Shown piece after piece: positions 40,773-49,103 of a DNA stretch of 64,000 nt (positions are counted from its first letter, which is position 1; every line of letters begins with the position of its first letter). Both the position numbers and the translations under genes were made by a program. The stretch is from Cellulosilyticum ruminicola JCM 14822 (GTDB lineage Bacteria; Bacillota; Clostridia; Lachnospirales; Cellulosilyticaceae). The stretch covers positions 1 to 64,000 of the forward strand of contig NZ_BBCG01000005.1 of the NCBI RefSeq assembly GCF_001311925.1, read 5' to 3'. Below the pieces are notes generated by a model. That model saw only the letters and a list, made by a program, of their open reading frames with translations. It did not search any database and was not told where the DNA came from.

Positions 40773-40964
40773 TTACTGATTTACTCTATACATAGCTCTT
40801 GCTTTTATAACCTTTGAATAATTACTTATCTCAGATCTAAGGCTTTTATTTTTTAATAAGCATTTTCTATTCTTAGGTATCCTGCCTCGTAAGCAATCAA
40901 TAATTAGGGCGGATTTACAGGTCATATATTTGTCTGCATAATTGAAGTAATCAAATGTTAGAGC
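40773..40964 (-). pseudogene. 3' tail of an unidentified gene cut by the IS66 element
   Basis: An open minus-strand frame of 63 codons ends in TAA at 40773 and runs without a start codon to the edge of the IS66 element, where an in-frame stop belongs to the IS end. The peptide (ALTFDYFNYADKYMTCKSAL, then IIDCLRGRIPKNRKCLL and SLRSEISNYSKVIKARAMYR) has the composition of a real protein C-terminus. I do not recognise a family. No matching 5' part is visible on the other side of the element, so that part was lost or moved. Confidence 0.5.
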
Positions 40965-41037
40965 ATTTTACTCCGGTCTTAATTTTGAAATTTTTCAAAG
41001 GTGGAACATTTTACTACAATTATGAGGAGGCATTTTT

Positions 41038-41403
41038 ATGGCAAATAGGAGAATCAATCTCCAGGAAAAACTGAAATTAATTAATGAATGTCGTCAAAGT
41101 GGTCTTTCAGACTACCGTTGGTGCAAGGAAAATAACATTAATCCTAGTACTTTTTACAGTTGGATTAGTAAATTAAGAACTGAGGCATGTACGATTACTC
41201 CTAAATCTCAAACCTCATCCTATCCTACAGCCACATCTCAAGATGTAGTGCAAGTGGATATTGTTTCTGATACACAAACGGTTATCAAAAGAAGTTCGAA
41301 ATCTATCAAACAACCTCTTGTACAAGATATGGAGGCTTCCATTGAAATCTTACTAGATGACATCAACATCAGGGTCAATAATGACGTGAAAAATCTGTTT
41401 TAA
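41038..41403 (+). CDS. tnpA: IS66 accessory protein TnpA, C-terminus cut short
   Basis: 121 residues with the helix-turn-helix region of IS66 TnpA (RINLQEKLKLINECRQSGLS, DYRWCKENNINPSTFYSWIS). GAGGAGG precedes the ATG. The normal C-terminal strand starts (IEILLDDINIRVNND) but is followed at once by KNLF and a stop. A few bases later tnpC sequence is already in progress in another frame, as if a segment including tnpB had been deleted. Confidence 0.85.
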   Translation: MANRRINLQEKLKLINECRQSGLSDYRWCKENNINPSTFYSWISKLRTEACTITPKSQTSSYPTATSQDVVQVDIVSDTQTVIKRSSKSIKQPLVQDMEASIEILLDDINIRVNNDVKNLF

Positions 41404-41468
41404 AAGAACAAATAGATTATCTGACCAAAAAACTATTCGGCACATCTAGTGAACGTCGACATAGTGAA

Positions 41469-42863
41469 GTGGATGGGCAGATTAACTTATTTAATGAAGC
41501 TGAACATGAAGTAGCTCAGGAAACTAAAGAAACTCCAGAAGAGATCAGTGTAAAGAGTCATAAACGTAAATCCAAAACGACTTTAGAAGAAAAGTTAAAA
41601 GGCATACCTGTTGAAGAGGTACCTATTGTATTACAAGATGAAGAACAGTTTTGTCCAGAATGTGGGACAAAACTTGAAGTAATCGGAAAGGAATTTATCC
41701 GTCACGAACTAGAATATATTCCTGCTCAAGTAAAAGTAAAGAAATACTATAGTGTGCATTATGCATGTCCAGCATGTAAAGAAGAAGACATACCTGTCAT
41801 CATCAAAGCACCTAAGGAACAAGCACTCATTAAACATAGTCTTGCATCCTCTACAGCTGTGGCATGGACCATGTATCAAAAATATGCTAATGGGTTACCA
41901 TTATATCGTCAAGAAAAGGACTGGAAACAGTATGGCATAGAGCTTACCCGCAATACGCTTGCACACTGGGTTATTTATTGTGCCATGCACTACTTTAAAC
42001 CCATGTATGATTATTTCCATCGCAAGCTATTACAACGAAAGTTCATTATGGCCGATGAAACAAGAATCCAAGTTTTAAACGAAAAAGACCGCAAAGCAGA
42101 AACGGATTCTTTTATGTGGTTATATCGTTCAGGCGAAGATGGACTTGAGAAGATTATCTTGTATGAGTATAGTCAAACAAGATCTGGTGAGCATGCGGCA
42201 ACATTTCTAAAAGGTTTTCAAGGCTATTTAGCTTGTGATGGTTATCAGGGATATAATAAAGTACCTGATATAAAACGTTGCTGTTGTTGGGCACATGTGC
42301 GCCGATATATGATTGATGCAGTGCCTAAAGGCCATCAATACGATTATAGTAATCCCGCTGTTCAAGGGGTTGAGTTTTGTAATAGGCTTTTTCAGTATGA
42401 GGATTCTTTTAAAAAGAAAGGATACTCACATGAAAAAATTAAAGAAATGCGTCTCCAGAAAGAAAAACCGATTCTAGAGGCTTTTTGGTCATGGATAGAA
42501 AATCAGCATCCAGTACGTAATAGTCGGATGGATAAAGCTGTACAGTATGTAGTGAATCGAAGACCCTATCTGGAAACATATCTTGAGGATGGTCGTTGTA
42601 GCTTTTCTAATAATTTAAGTGAAAATGCAATCCGCCCATTTACCGTAGGGCGTAAAAACTGGTTATTTAGTGATTCAACAGCTGGAGCTGAGGCAAGTGC
42701 CATAGTGTATAGCATGGTTGAAATAGCAAAAGCTAACAATTTAAACATCTATAAATACCTAGAATATCTTCTGAGAAAAAGACCCTCTGAAGAAATGTCA
42801 GATTTAGAGCTTGAAAATTTAGCACCATGGAATAAAGAGACAATGGAACAATGCAGTCAATAA
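41469..42863 (+). CDS. tnpC: IS66 transposase TnpC, N-terminally truncated
   Basis: 464 residues from a GTG at 41469. The same frame is open back to about 41390 and encodes more of the family N-terminus (LKEQIDYLTKKLFGTSSERR) without a start codon, so 30 or more residues are missing. The zinc-finger domain (CPECGTKLEVIG, CPACKEEDIP) and the DDE transposase domain are complete, with probable catalytic acids in FIMADETRIQV, LACDGYQGYN and NNLSENAIRPF. Full-length relatives have about 510-540 residues. With no tnpB and a damaged start, independent activity is doubtful. Confidence 0.85.
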   Translation: MDGQINLFNEAEHEVAQETKETPEEISVKSHKRKSKTTLEEKLKGIPVEEVPIVLQDEEQFCPECGTKLEVIGKEFIRHELEYIPAQVKVKKYYSVHYACPACKEEDIPVIIKAPKEQALIKHSLASSTAVAWTMYQKYANGLPLYRQEKDWKQYGIELTRNTLAHWVIYCAMHYFKPMYDYFHRKLLQRKFIMADETRIQVLNEKDRKAETDSFMWLYRSGEDGLEKIILYEYSQTRSGEHAATFLKGFQGYLACDGYQGYNKVPDIKRCCCWAHVRRYMIDAVPKGHQYDYSNPAVQGVEFCNRLFQYEDSFKKKGYSHEKIKEMRLQKEKPILEAFWSWIENQHPVRNSRMDKAVQYVVNRRPYLETYLEDGRCSFSNNLSENAIRPFTVGRKNWLFSDSTAGAEASAIVYSMVEIAKANNLNIYKYLEYLLRKRPSEEMSDLELENLAPWNKETMEQCSQ

Positions 42864-42872
42864 ATATAAAGT

Positions 42873-42922
42873 AAAATACTCCATTTTACAACCCAAGGTG
42901 TAAACTGGAGTATTTTGTTTTT
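42873..42922. terminator. Terminator after tnpC, between converging genes
   Basis: AAAATACTCCA(T)TTTAC pairs with GTAAA(C)TGGAGTATTTT with one mismatch around a nine-base loop, followed on plus by GTTTTTT. It ends tnpC and may also limit leftward transcripts from the ABC ATPase gene. It overlaps the right IS end. Confidence 0.75.
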
Positions 42923-42931
42923 TAATATTCT

Positions 42932-43633
42932 TTATAATCTAATTGACTCTTTTACTACTTCTTCTCTTAAGATAACTCCATCCTTTAATCTAATAATCTT
43001 ATTTCCATAGTAAGCTGATTCTTCAGAGTGAGTTACTTGTACAATTGTTGTTTTAAATTCTTTATTAATTTCTTTAAATAACTTCATAATTTCTGTACCA
43101 GTTTTTGAATCTAGATTTCCTATTGGCTCATCGGCTAATATGATTTCCGGCTCAAAAACCAATGCTCTTGCTATTGCCACCCTTTGTTGTTGACCACCAG
43201 ATAGTTCTCTTGGTGTATTTTTTCTTTTATTATTTAGTTCAATAATATCTAGTATATCATCTAATTTCTTTTTATACTTTTTAAGTCCTTTTTTATCCAG
43301 TATTATAGGTAAGAGAATATTATCTTCCACAGATAAATTAGGTACCAAATTATAAAATTGGAACACAAACCCCATTTCTCTTCTTTTCATAATACTCTTT
43401 TGTTTTTCACTTAGCTTATTTAAGTCTTTACCATTAACTTTTATTACACCATCTGTTGGCTTATCTAGTCCACCTAAAATATATAATAATGTAGATTTTC
43501 CACATCCTGATGGCCCCATTATAGAAACAAAATCTTCTTTTTGGATATTAAAACTAATTTCTTTTAAAACACTAATAGATTCTTTGCCTATACTAAAGTC
43601 TTTCTTTAAATTGATTACTTCTATAGTATTCAT
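42932..43633 (-). CDS. ABC exporter ATPase (MacB/LolD type)
   Basis: 233 residues with Walker A (GPSGCGKST), Q loop (FQFYNLVPNLSVEDNILLPI), signature (LSGGQQQR) and Walker B (IILADEPIGNLDSKTG), the layout of MacB/LolD/FtsE-class mechanotransmission ATPases. AGGAGG precedes the ATG. It is the last gene of the leftward cluster operon and pairs with the FtsX-type permease and lipoprotein adaptor upstream. Export of, or immunity to, the cluster product is the likely role. Confidence 0.9.
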   Translation of the reverse strand: MNTIEVINLKKDFSIGKESISVLKEISFNIQKEDFVSIMGPSGCGKSTLLYILGGLDKPTDGVIKVNGKDLNKLSEKQKSIMKRREMGFVFQFYNLVPNLSVEDNILLPIILDKKGLKKYKKKLDDILDIIELNNKRKNTPRELSGGQQQRVAIARALVFEPEIILADEPIGNLDSKTGTEIMKLFKEINKEFKTTIVQVTHSEESAYYGNKIIRLKDGVILREEVVKESIRL

Positions 43634-43676
43634 TTTTCCCTCCTATATAAGCCACAATCTCTATGCATATCGAATT

Positions 43677-46163
43677 TTATTCAAATTTTAGTTCTTCTAC
43701 TATCTTAAATCTTCTATTCCTAATAAGTACAGGAATCGTTGCAATTGCTACAACTATTCCAGAAACAACTGCCATTTGTGGTAGTATACCTTCATTTAAT
43801 CTTATATCCATTTCAAATCCTGCAATCCACATAAATCTTGAAAGCAATAGTAAGGCTAACTTAGCATACAGCAATATAAACATCATTGGCCAAATAACAG
43901 TAAATATTGATTCTATTAACAGCATCTTATTTCTCTGCTGCATCGTCATTCCTAACGAACTTAATACAACCATACTTTTCTTACGTTGAATAAAACTAAT
44001 CCCAATATTATTAACTACACCCAAAGCACTGATTATTATTCCCATGAAAGCAAATATATTCATGATTGTTACTAATTGCTTTGTTTGTTCGATACTTAGT
44101 TCTACACTCTCTTGATATGTATTTACTACTGCACCTTCTTTACTAATATCTTTACTAACCTCTTCTTGTACTTTTTTAGGATCATCTTTTATTCTTACAT
44201 ATATTTGACTTGGTATCTTTACATTAAATTTTCTCTCTAGTGTATCATTCTTAGCCATTATAAACACACCATTTTGAAAAAGTTTTCCCTCAATTATACC
44301 TACAATTGTAAAATTACCCTTTTCTTCATTTATCTCAGTTTCAATAGTATCTCCAATTTGTGTTCCTAATAGGTCAGCTGCCCTTGTTGAGATAATAACA
44401 GCTTTGCTATTTCCTGTTTTAAATGCTTCAAAAGCATCAGCATAATCTTTTTCCTTCCAAGGGAAGTACTCGTTAAAATCTAAATATTTCTTCTCATCTA
44501 TTCCTACTACACTAACTACATTGCCATCAACTTTTCCTTCTTGAATATATAATTCTTGTAAAGAACTTCGAACTATATCTCTTTCATTTTTTAGTATACT
44601 TCTAACCGTTTCCATTGAATAAACTGAGTTTACAGCAGTTGTATCAATACATAAATCATAATTAAGCTTCTGATATCCTTCACGTATTGCCACTGCCATA
44701 CTTGCGCCCAATGAGCTTATAGAAATAACAGTTAACATTGCTATAAACATTAATGTAATATTACCTAATAATATTTTTGAAGTACTTACATTATTAAATG
44801 CAATACTTGCTATCGGAATCATTCCTTTTGTCCTTTTGAATACTAAATTCGATATAGTGCTAATCACTTTAGGCATCAGCATAATAACTCCTGCTGTTGC
44901 TAATATTATAAATATAGGGCTTAAACTTTTTATTCCTGGATCATTGCTCATATTTACTACAGCAATGCCACCTACAATAATTATCCCAATTATACTTTTT
45001 AACCATTTTATATCTTTGGTGTCTGATACATTATTCAGTATTAATTCTTTAATTTGTAGTTTATTTATATTAAGTATTGGTATAAAAGAAGAAGCTACAG
45101 ATAATACAACTGCAAATATTAATCCTGCAATATAATATTCCTCATTAAAATTTAATTCTTCTATAATACCATATTCTCTTAATGGTGACATCATATAATT
45201 AGCTACTTGTACTATTAATCTTCCTATTGCATCTCCTACTATTGTAGCAATTATTGCATAAAGAATACTTTCTATATAAAGTATCCTCTTAATCATAGAT
45301 TTTGTAGCACCTTGACTTAAAAAGGTTCCTATTACAGTTAAACGTTCTGTAATTATCAACTTAAATGAACTATATATGATAATAGCACTTATTAATACGA
45401 TTATTACTAGCATTGCATAGAATACAGAAGTTAACTGTCCTACATATGATGCAATACTTTCTTCATTATATAAGGCTGTAGCTTTAAACCTTCGATTTTG
45501 GTCATTAAATATTTCTACAGTATCGCTTATTTTACCTTTTACACTATTAGCAGTTAAGTAATTATAACCACCTTGCATTCCTATCTTGCTAGCAATCCAT
45601 TTATACGGTGTAATTACTGTAAAATTATTTTTTTGATCAGAATAGAATATACCTTCATTACTTGTAATAGCATACACTTCTACTTCAAATTTTTTGTTGT
45701 TAGATAATTTTAATTCAAATGTATCCCCTATATTCCATCCGTATACTTCACTAATTCTTTTAGAAATAATAACTTTTTTACCTACAAAATGAGTTAAATC
45801 TACTTGATTTATTATTCTATCCGTATTAATATATTCATTTTCACGCCCATATATAGTAATGCTTAATTCATCATCTTTACCACTTGTAGCTTTGGTATAT
45901 ATTTGAGGATTTAAACTCTCTATTGTATCCTGTTTTATACTACTCAATTTAAAGGTTGGATTCTCAGTGTCCGAGATTATACTAACTTCCTTACCATCCG
46001 CTGTTTCTAGTGCTGTTTTAGTTACTGTATATGTAGCTACATCTGTGACACCTAAACTTCCTACAAACAATCCAGTACTTAAAGCAATTGCTATTAAAAG
46101 CAAGAAAAACCTTCCTTTTTTTTCTATCATACTTTTTAGTATGTACTTAAAAAATATTGACAT
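43677..46163 (-). CDS. FtsX-family ABC permease
   Basis: 828 residues. A first helix (RFFLLLIAIALSTGLFVGSL) precedes an extracellular MacB-like periplasmic-core region, then three helices (about 245-370), further helices in the middle (about 385-490), a second extracellular domain, and a final FtsX domain (about 700-815; IMNIFAFMGIIISALGVVNN, RKKSMVVLSSLGMTMQQRNK). The duplicated FtsX plan matches Gram-positive antibiotic and peptide exporters. Its ATPase follows and an HlyD-like adaptor precedes. The substrate is presumably the PKS/NRPS product. Confidence 0.88.
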   Translation of the reverse strand: MSIFFKYILKSMIEKKGRFFLLLIAIALSTGLFVGSLGVTDVATYTVTKTALETADGKEVSIISDTENPTFKLSSIKQDTIESLNPQIYTKATSGKDDELSITIYGRENEYINTDRIINQVDLTHFVGKKVIISKRISEVYGWNIGDTFELKLSNNKKFEVEVYAITSNEGIFYSDQKNNFTVITPYKWIASKIGMQGGYNYLTANSVKGKISDTVEIFNDQNRRFKATALYNEESIASYVGQLTSVFYAMLVIIVLISAIIIYSSFKLIITERLTVIGTFLSQGATKSMIKRILYIESILYAIIATIVGDAIGRLIVQVANYMMSPLREYGIIEELNFNEEYYIAGLIFAVVLSVASSFIPILNINKLQIKELILNNVSDTKDIKWLKSIIGIIIVGGIAVVNMSNDPGIKSLSPIFIILATAGVIMLMPKVISTISNLVFKRTKGMIPIASIAFNNVSTSKILLGNITLMFIAMLTVISISSLGASMAVAIREGYQKLNYDLCIDTTAVNSVYSMETVRSILKNERDIVRSSLQELYIQEGKVDGNVVSVVGIDEKKYLDFNEYFPWKEKDYADAFEAFKTGNSKAVIISTRAADLLGTQIGDTIETEINEEKGNFTIVGIIEGKLFQNGVFIMAKNDTLERKFNVKIPSQIYVRIKDDPKKVQEEVSKDISKEGAVVNTYQESVELSIEQTKQLVTIMNIFAFMGIIISALGVVNNIGISFIQRKKSMVVLSSLGMTMQQRNKMLLIESIFTVIWPMMFILLYAKLALLLLSRFMWIAGFEMDIRLNEGILPQMAVVSGIVVAIATIPVLIRNRRFKIVEELKFE

Positions 46164-46178
46164 ATCTTCACCCCTGAT

Positions 46179-47354
46179 CTATTTCATAATTTGAACAGTG
46201 GCATCCAGTTTAGATCCTACTTTTAATAAATCTTTTCCTTCTAATACTTCTACTTCAACCTCTACAATAGTATCCCCATCTTTTTCTTTAGCATTATTAG
46301 AAATTCGTTTTACTTTTCCATTAATATTAGCATTCTTTTCTGAGTAGACATCTAGGATTACATTATCGCCTTCTTTAACATCAGCAATATCTTCAGATGG
46401 TACCTCTGCTGTTACAACTAAATCTTCAACTTTCATACATTTTGCTAAAGTATTTTCTGATGTCACTTTTTGTTCTTTTAAGCAATCAATATCATATATA
46501 ATACTATTATCATTTACTGCAATAATTGTATTATCTTTAATACCTAGTTGTTTTAACTTTTCTTCCATTAACTTAAGCTCTAATTGTGCTGTCTTTAACT
46601 TAACCTTTTGTGCCTTAATTCCATAAGCAGTTGTACTATCATCTTGAGAAACTTGCATTCTCTTTCCTTCTATTTGTTTCTGTAAATTACTTATTTCTAA
46701 GCTTTCACTTTCTTCAAGTTTATGTATATTAGTTTTTATTTTACTTATACCTTCATTTTTAGAACTTATTTGATCCTCTAATGCATTTATTTCTTCCTGA
46801 CTTGTTCCACCGACTTCTAATATATTTTTCTGCATAGCCAACTTATCTTCTAATGCTTTTAAATCTACTTTTTGAACTGCTAATTCATTTTCCAACATTT
46901 TTATATCAGGATTTGTACCATTAGCTTTATAACTCTGCTTTAAGCCTAATTCATCTTCTAATTCTGCAATCTCTAATACACTAGGATTAGTTACTGATTC
47001 TAATCTCTCAATTTCTACTTGTATTTCTTCTATTGTATTTTTCTGTTTTTCTATCTCTGCTTTATACTCAGAATCATCGAATACAAATAACACATCGCCT
47101 TTGTTTACTTTTTGCCCCTCTTTAACTTTTATATCTGTGATTGTAACAGGAAAATCAACATATATCTGTTGACTTTTAGGAATTGTTACATATGCATCAA
47201 CTTCTATTTCTTTTGCTACAGTCTCTTTATTACTTTCTACTTTTTCCGCAGATACATTAGCTGTTTCACTATCTGCTGCCGTATTTGTTGTATTGCTGCA
47301 TCCAACTACTATACTGGCACACATCAAGCCTAATAAAAAATAGCGTGCTTTCAT
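46179..47354 (-). CDS. HlyD/MacA-type membrane-fusion lipoprotein
   Basis: 391 residues. It has a lipoprotein signal with lipobox VVGC (Cys about residue 19), an N-terminal beta/lipoyl half (VNKGDVLFVFDDSEYKAEIE), a coiled-coil hairpin of about 150 residues (heptads around 95-250), the returning lipoyl half, and a beta-barrel domain (VPSEDIADVKEGDNVILDVY). GGGAGGAA precedes the ATG. In Gram-positives such adaptors work with MacB-like ABC exporters, here the next two genes. Confidence 0.88.
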   Translation of the reverse strand: MKARYFLLGLMCASIVVGCSNTTNTAADSETANVSAEKVESNKETVAKEIEVDAYVTIPKSQQIYVDFPVTITDIKVKEGQKVNKGDVLFVFDDSEYKAEIEKQKNTIEEIQVEIERLESVTNPSVLEIAELEDELGLKQSYKANGTNPDIKMLENELAVQKVDLKALEDKLAMQKNILEVGGTSQEEINALEDQISSKNEGISKIKTNIHKLEESESLEISNLQKQIEGKRMQVSQDDSTTAYGIKAQKVKLKTAQLELKLMEEKLKQLGIKDNTIIAVNDNSIIYDIDCLKEQKVTSENTLAKCMKVEDLVVTAEVPSEDIADVKEGDNVILDVYSEKNANINGKVKRISNNAKEKDGDTIVEVEVEVLEGKDLLKVGSKLDATVQIMK

Positions 47355-47416
47355 TCCATTTCCTCCCTAATCTTTATTACTTAACTCTATTCTTTGCTTC
47401 TTTTATTAAACGAAAT

Positions 47417-48688
47417 TTACAATGCGTCCTTTAAGATTATACTAGTATTTATTCCTCCAAATGCAAAAGAGTTATTCATAGCAAATTTAATCTTATTTTC
47501 CACACCTTCTTGTGGGGAAAATCTTATTTTGTTACTTATAGGTTCTACTATATTATTATTTCCATGTATAAAATCGTAATTTAATTGTATAACTGTTGCA
47601 ATAGTTTCTACCAAGCCTGCTGATTGTAAACAATGTCCACTTATTCCCTTTGTTGAATTGACATATATATGTGCTAAAAAGTCTTCAAACACTTTTTCTA
47701 TCGCTTGTGCCTCTATTTCATCTCCCAGTTTAGAAGATGAACCATGAGCATTTATGTAATCAATCTCTTCTTTATTTATACCCGCATTATTCAAAGCTTT
47801 TTCCATTACATTGATTTCTGCATCTAAACTTGGCTCACTTAATTTGCTAGGATTTAAACATATTGCACTTCCCATTATCTGAGCTAATGCCTTAGCCTTT
47901 CTATCTTCTACAGATTTTTTTGATTCTATAATTACACAAGCCGTCGCCTGTCCATAGATAAATCCTTCATGATTAATATCAAAAGGCCTTGAAGCTAATG
48001 ATGGGCTAGCCCCAAAACTTCTTCCCCCTAATGCACCAATACTTAAAAATGCTTGAATTTCAAATGGTGACAACTCTGTTACAGGTGCAATTATCATACA
48101 CTTATCTAATCTACCTAATTCTATTGCATCACATGCCTTTATAAGCCCCATATTCCCTGTAGCTGATGCTCCTCCTACAGTCATACTTTCACCTTTAATT
48201 CTAAATATATCACTTATAACTCCAATTAAATTAGTATCCATATATTGAAGTGCATATCGTGGGTTAAGGTACGCTAGTTGGTCATTATATTTTTTATAGT
48301 TATTATAGCTATATAGTTGGCTCATATTATGTCCTGCTATAACTATTCCTATTCTTTCTAAATCGACCTTATTTTCTTCGAAACCAGCTTGTTTCCAAGC
48401 TTCCATACAAGCTAATATAGAAGACTGAACGAGCATTGACTCTCTCTTACCAGATTTAAGCGCATAGTCTTTATATCTAGTAAGGCTTCTAGTTTCATCT
48501 ACAAGCATCTCTCCATAAGTATCTAATGCTATCTTTGCACTAACTATATCCTTATTTAACGTTTTACTCATTTCTTTATCATACTGTATATTATTTTTTC
48601 CATTCAGTAATGCTTCTTTGAAAGTTGCAACATTATTACCTACAGAACTTATTATTCCCATTCCTGTAATGAATATTTCTTCTCTCAT
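47417..48688 (-). CDS. Decarboxylating ketosynthase of the beta-branching cassette (PksF-like)
   Basis: 423 residues with the FabF thiolase fold. The active-site Cys of condensing KSs is Ser (GGASATGN, Ser175), while the two histidine regions remain (INAHGSSSKLGDEIE and STKGISGHCLQSAG). Discrete KSs with Cys-to-Ser changes are the hallmark of HMG-synthase cassettes, where they decarboxylate malonyl to acetyl on the donor ACP without condensing. The donor-type ACP gene lies immediately upstream and HMGS, ECH1 and ECH2 are in the same operon. GGGAGAAG precedes the ATG. Confidence 0.9.
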   Translation of the reverse strand: MREEIFITGMGIISSVGNNVATFKEALLNGKNNIQYDKEMSKTLNKDIVSAKIALDTYGEMLVDETRSLTRYKDYALKSGKRESMLVQSSILACMEAWKQAGFEENKVDLERIGIVIAGHNMSQLYSYNNYKKYNDQLAYLNPRYALQYMDTNLIGVISDIFRIKGESMTVGGASATGNMGLIKACDAIELGRLDKCMIIAPVTELSPFEIQAFLSIGALGGRSFGASPSLASRPFDINHEGFIYGQATACVIIESKKSVEDRKAKALAQIMGSAICLNPSKLSEPSLDAEINVMEKALNNAGINKEEIDYINAHGSSSKLGDEIEAQAIEKVFEDFLAHIYVNSTKGISGHCLQSAGLVETIATVIQLNYDFIHGNNNIVEPISNKIRFSPQEGVENKIKFAMNNSFAFGGINTSIILKDAL

Positions 48689-48720
48689 TTCAGTCTTCTC
48701 CCTATACTTATTAATATCTA

Positions 48721-48960
48721 CTAAAATTTTGAAGCTATTAATTCCACTAAACTACTAATATTGCTGACTTTTCCTAACTCTTGTGGTAATAATTCAACGT
48801 TTAATTGTTCTGCAACCATTGTAACAATTTCAACGCGATCAATAGAGTTTGCTCCTAAATCTTTAAGACTTTGTTCCATTGTGACTTCATCAAATTCTAC
48901 ATCACCTAAAACCTCATCTGCATTTTCTAATATTACTTTAAAAATTTCATCTTTACTCAT
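48721..48960 (-). CDS. Discrete donor acyl carrier protein (AcpK-type)
   Basis: 79 residues from the ATG at 48960, which has AAAGGAGG upstream; an in-frame start at 49002 lacks a site. The phosphopantetheine Ser is in LGANSIDRVEIV, the variant (ASN in place of Asp-Ser-Leu) typical of stand-alone ACPs of beta-branching cassettes. It should carry malonyl, then acetyl, to the HMG-synthase-like enzyme. Confidence 0.88.
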   Translation of the reverse strand: MSKDEIFKVILENADEVLGDVEFDEVTMEQSLKDLGANSIDRVEIVTMVAEQLNVELLPQELGKVSNISSLVELIASKF

Positions 48961-49103
48961 CTTATTTTCCTCCTTTAATTTCTTTAACAAATCATACAGC
49001 ATTTTTTAAACTAGTTGGTTTTTAATATAATTTATTTTTATTTTAAAATTTTTTATAATTCAATATCTATTTTACAAAAATAAAAAAATATAATCAACAT
49101 ATT

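Larger units (their letters stand above)
40961..42916 (+). mobile_element. IS66-family insertion sequence, probably internally deleted
   Basis: It contains tnpA and tnpC but no tnpB. Related motifs of the form GGARYATTTTACT occur at 40961-40972 and 41003-41015 on the left, and inverted near 42871-42885 and 42906-42916 on the right, consistent with terminal and subterminal transposase sites. Ends are approximate. I see no 8-base target duplication. It sits exactly between the S10 operon and the biosynthetic cluster. Confidence 0.75.

Noticed and set aside
42870-42960. An 8-base target duplication flanking the IS66 element
   Set aside because: Comparing both borders showed no matching octamer, though the exact ends are uncertain.
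47417-48688. Ketosynthase with Ser in place of the catalytic Cys, read at first as an inactivated enzyme
   Set aside because: Cys to Ser is the expected state for the decarboxylating KS of a beta-branching cassette, and the partner ACP is next to it.
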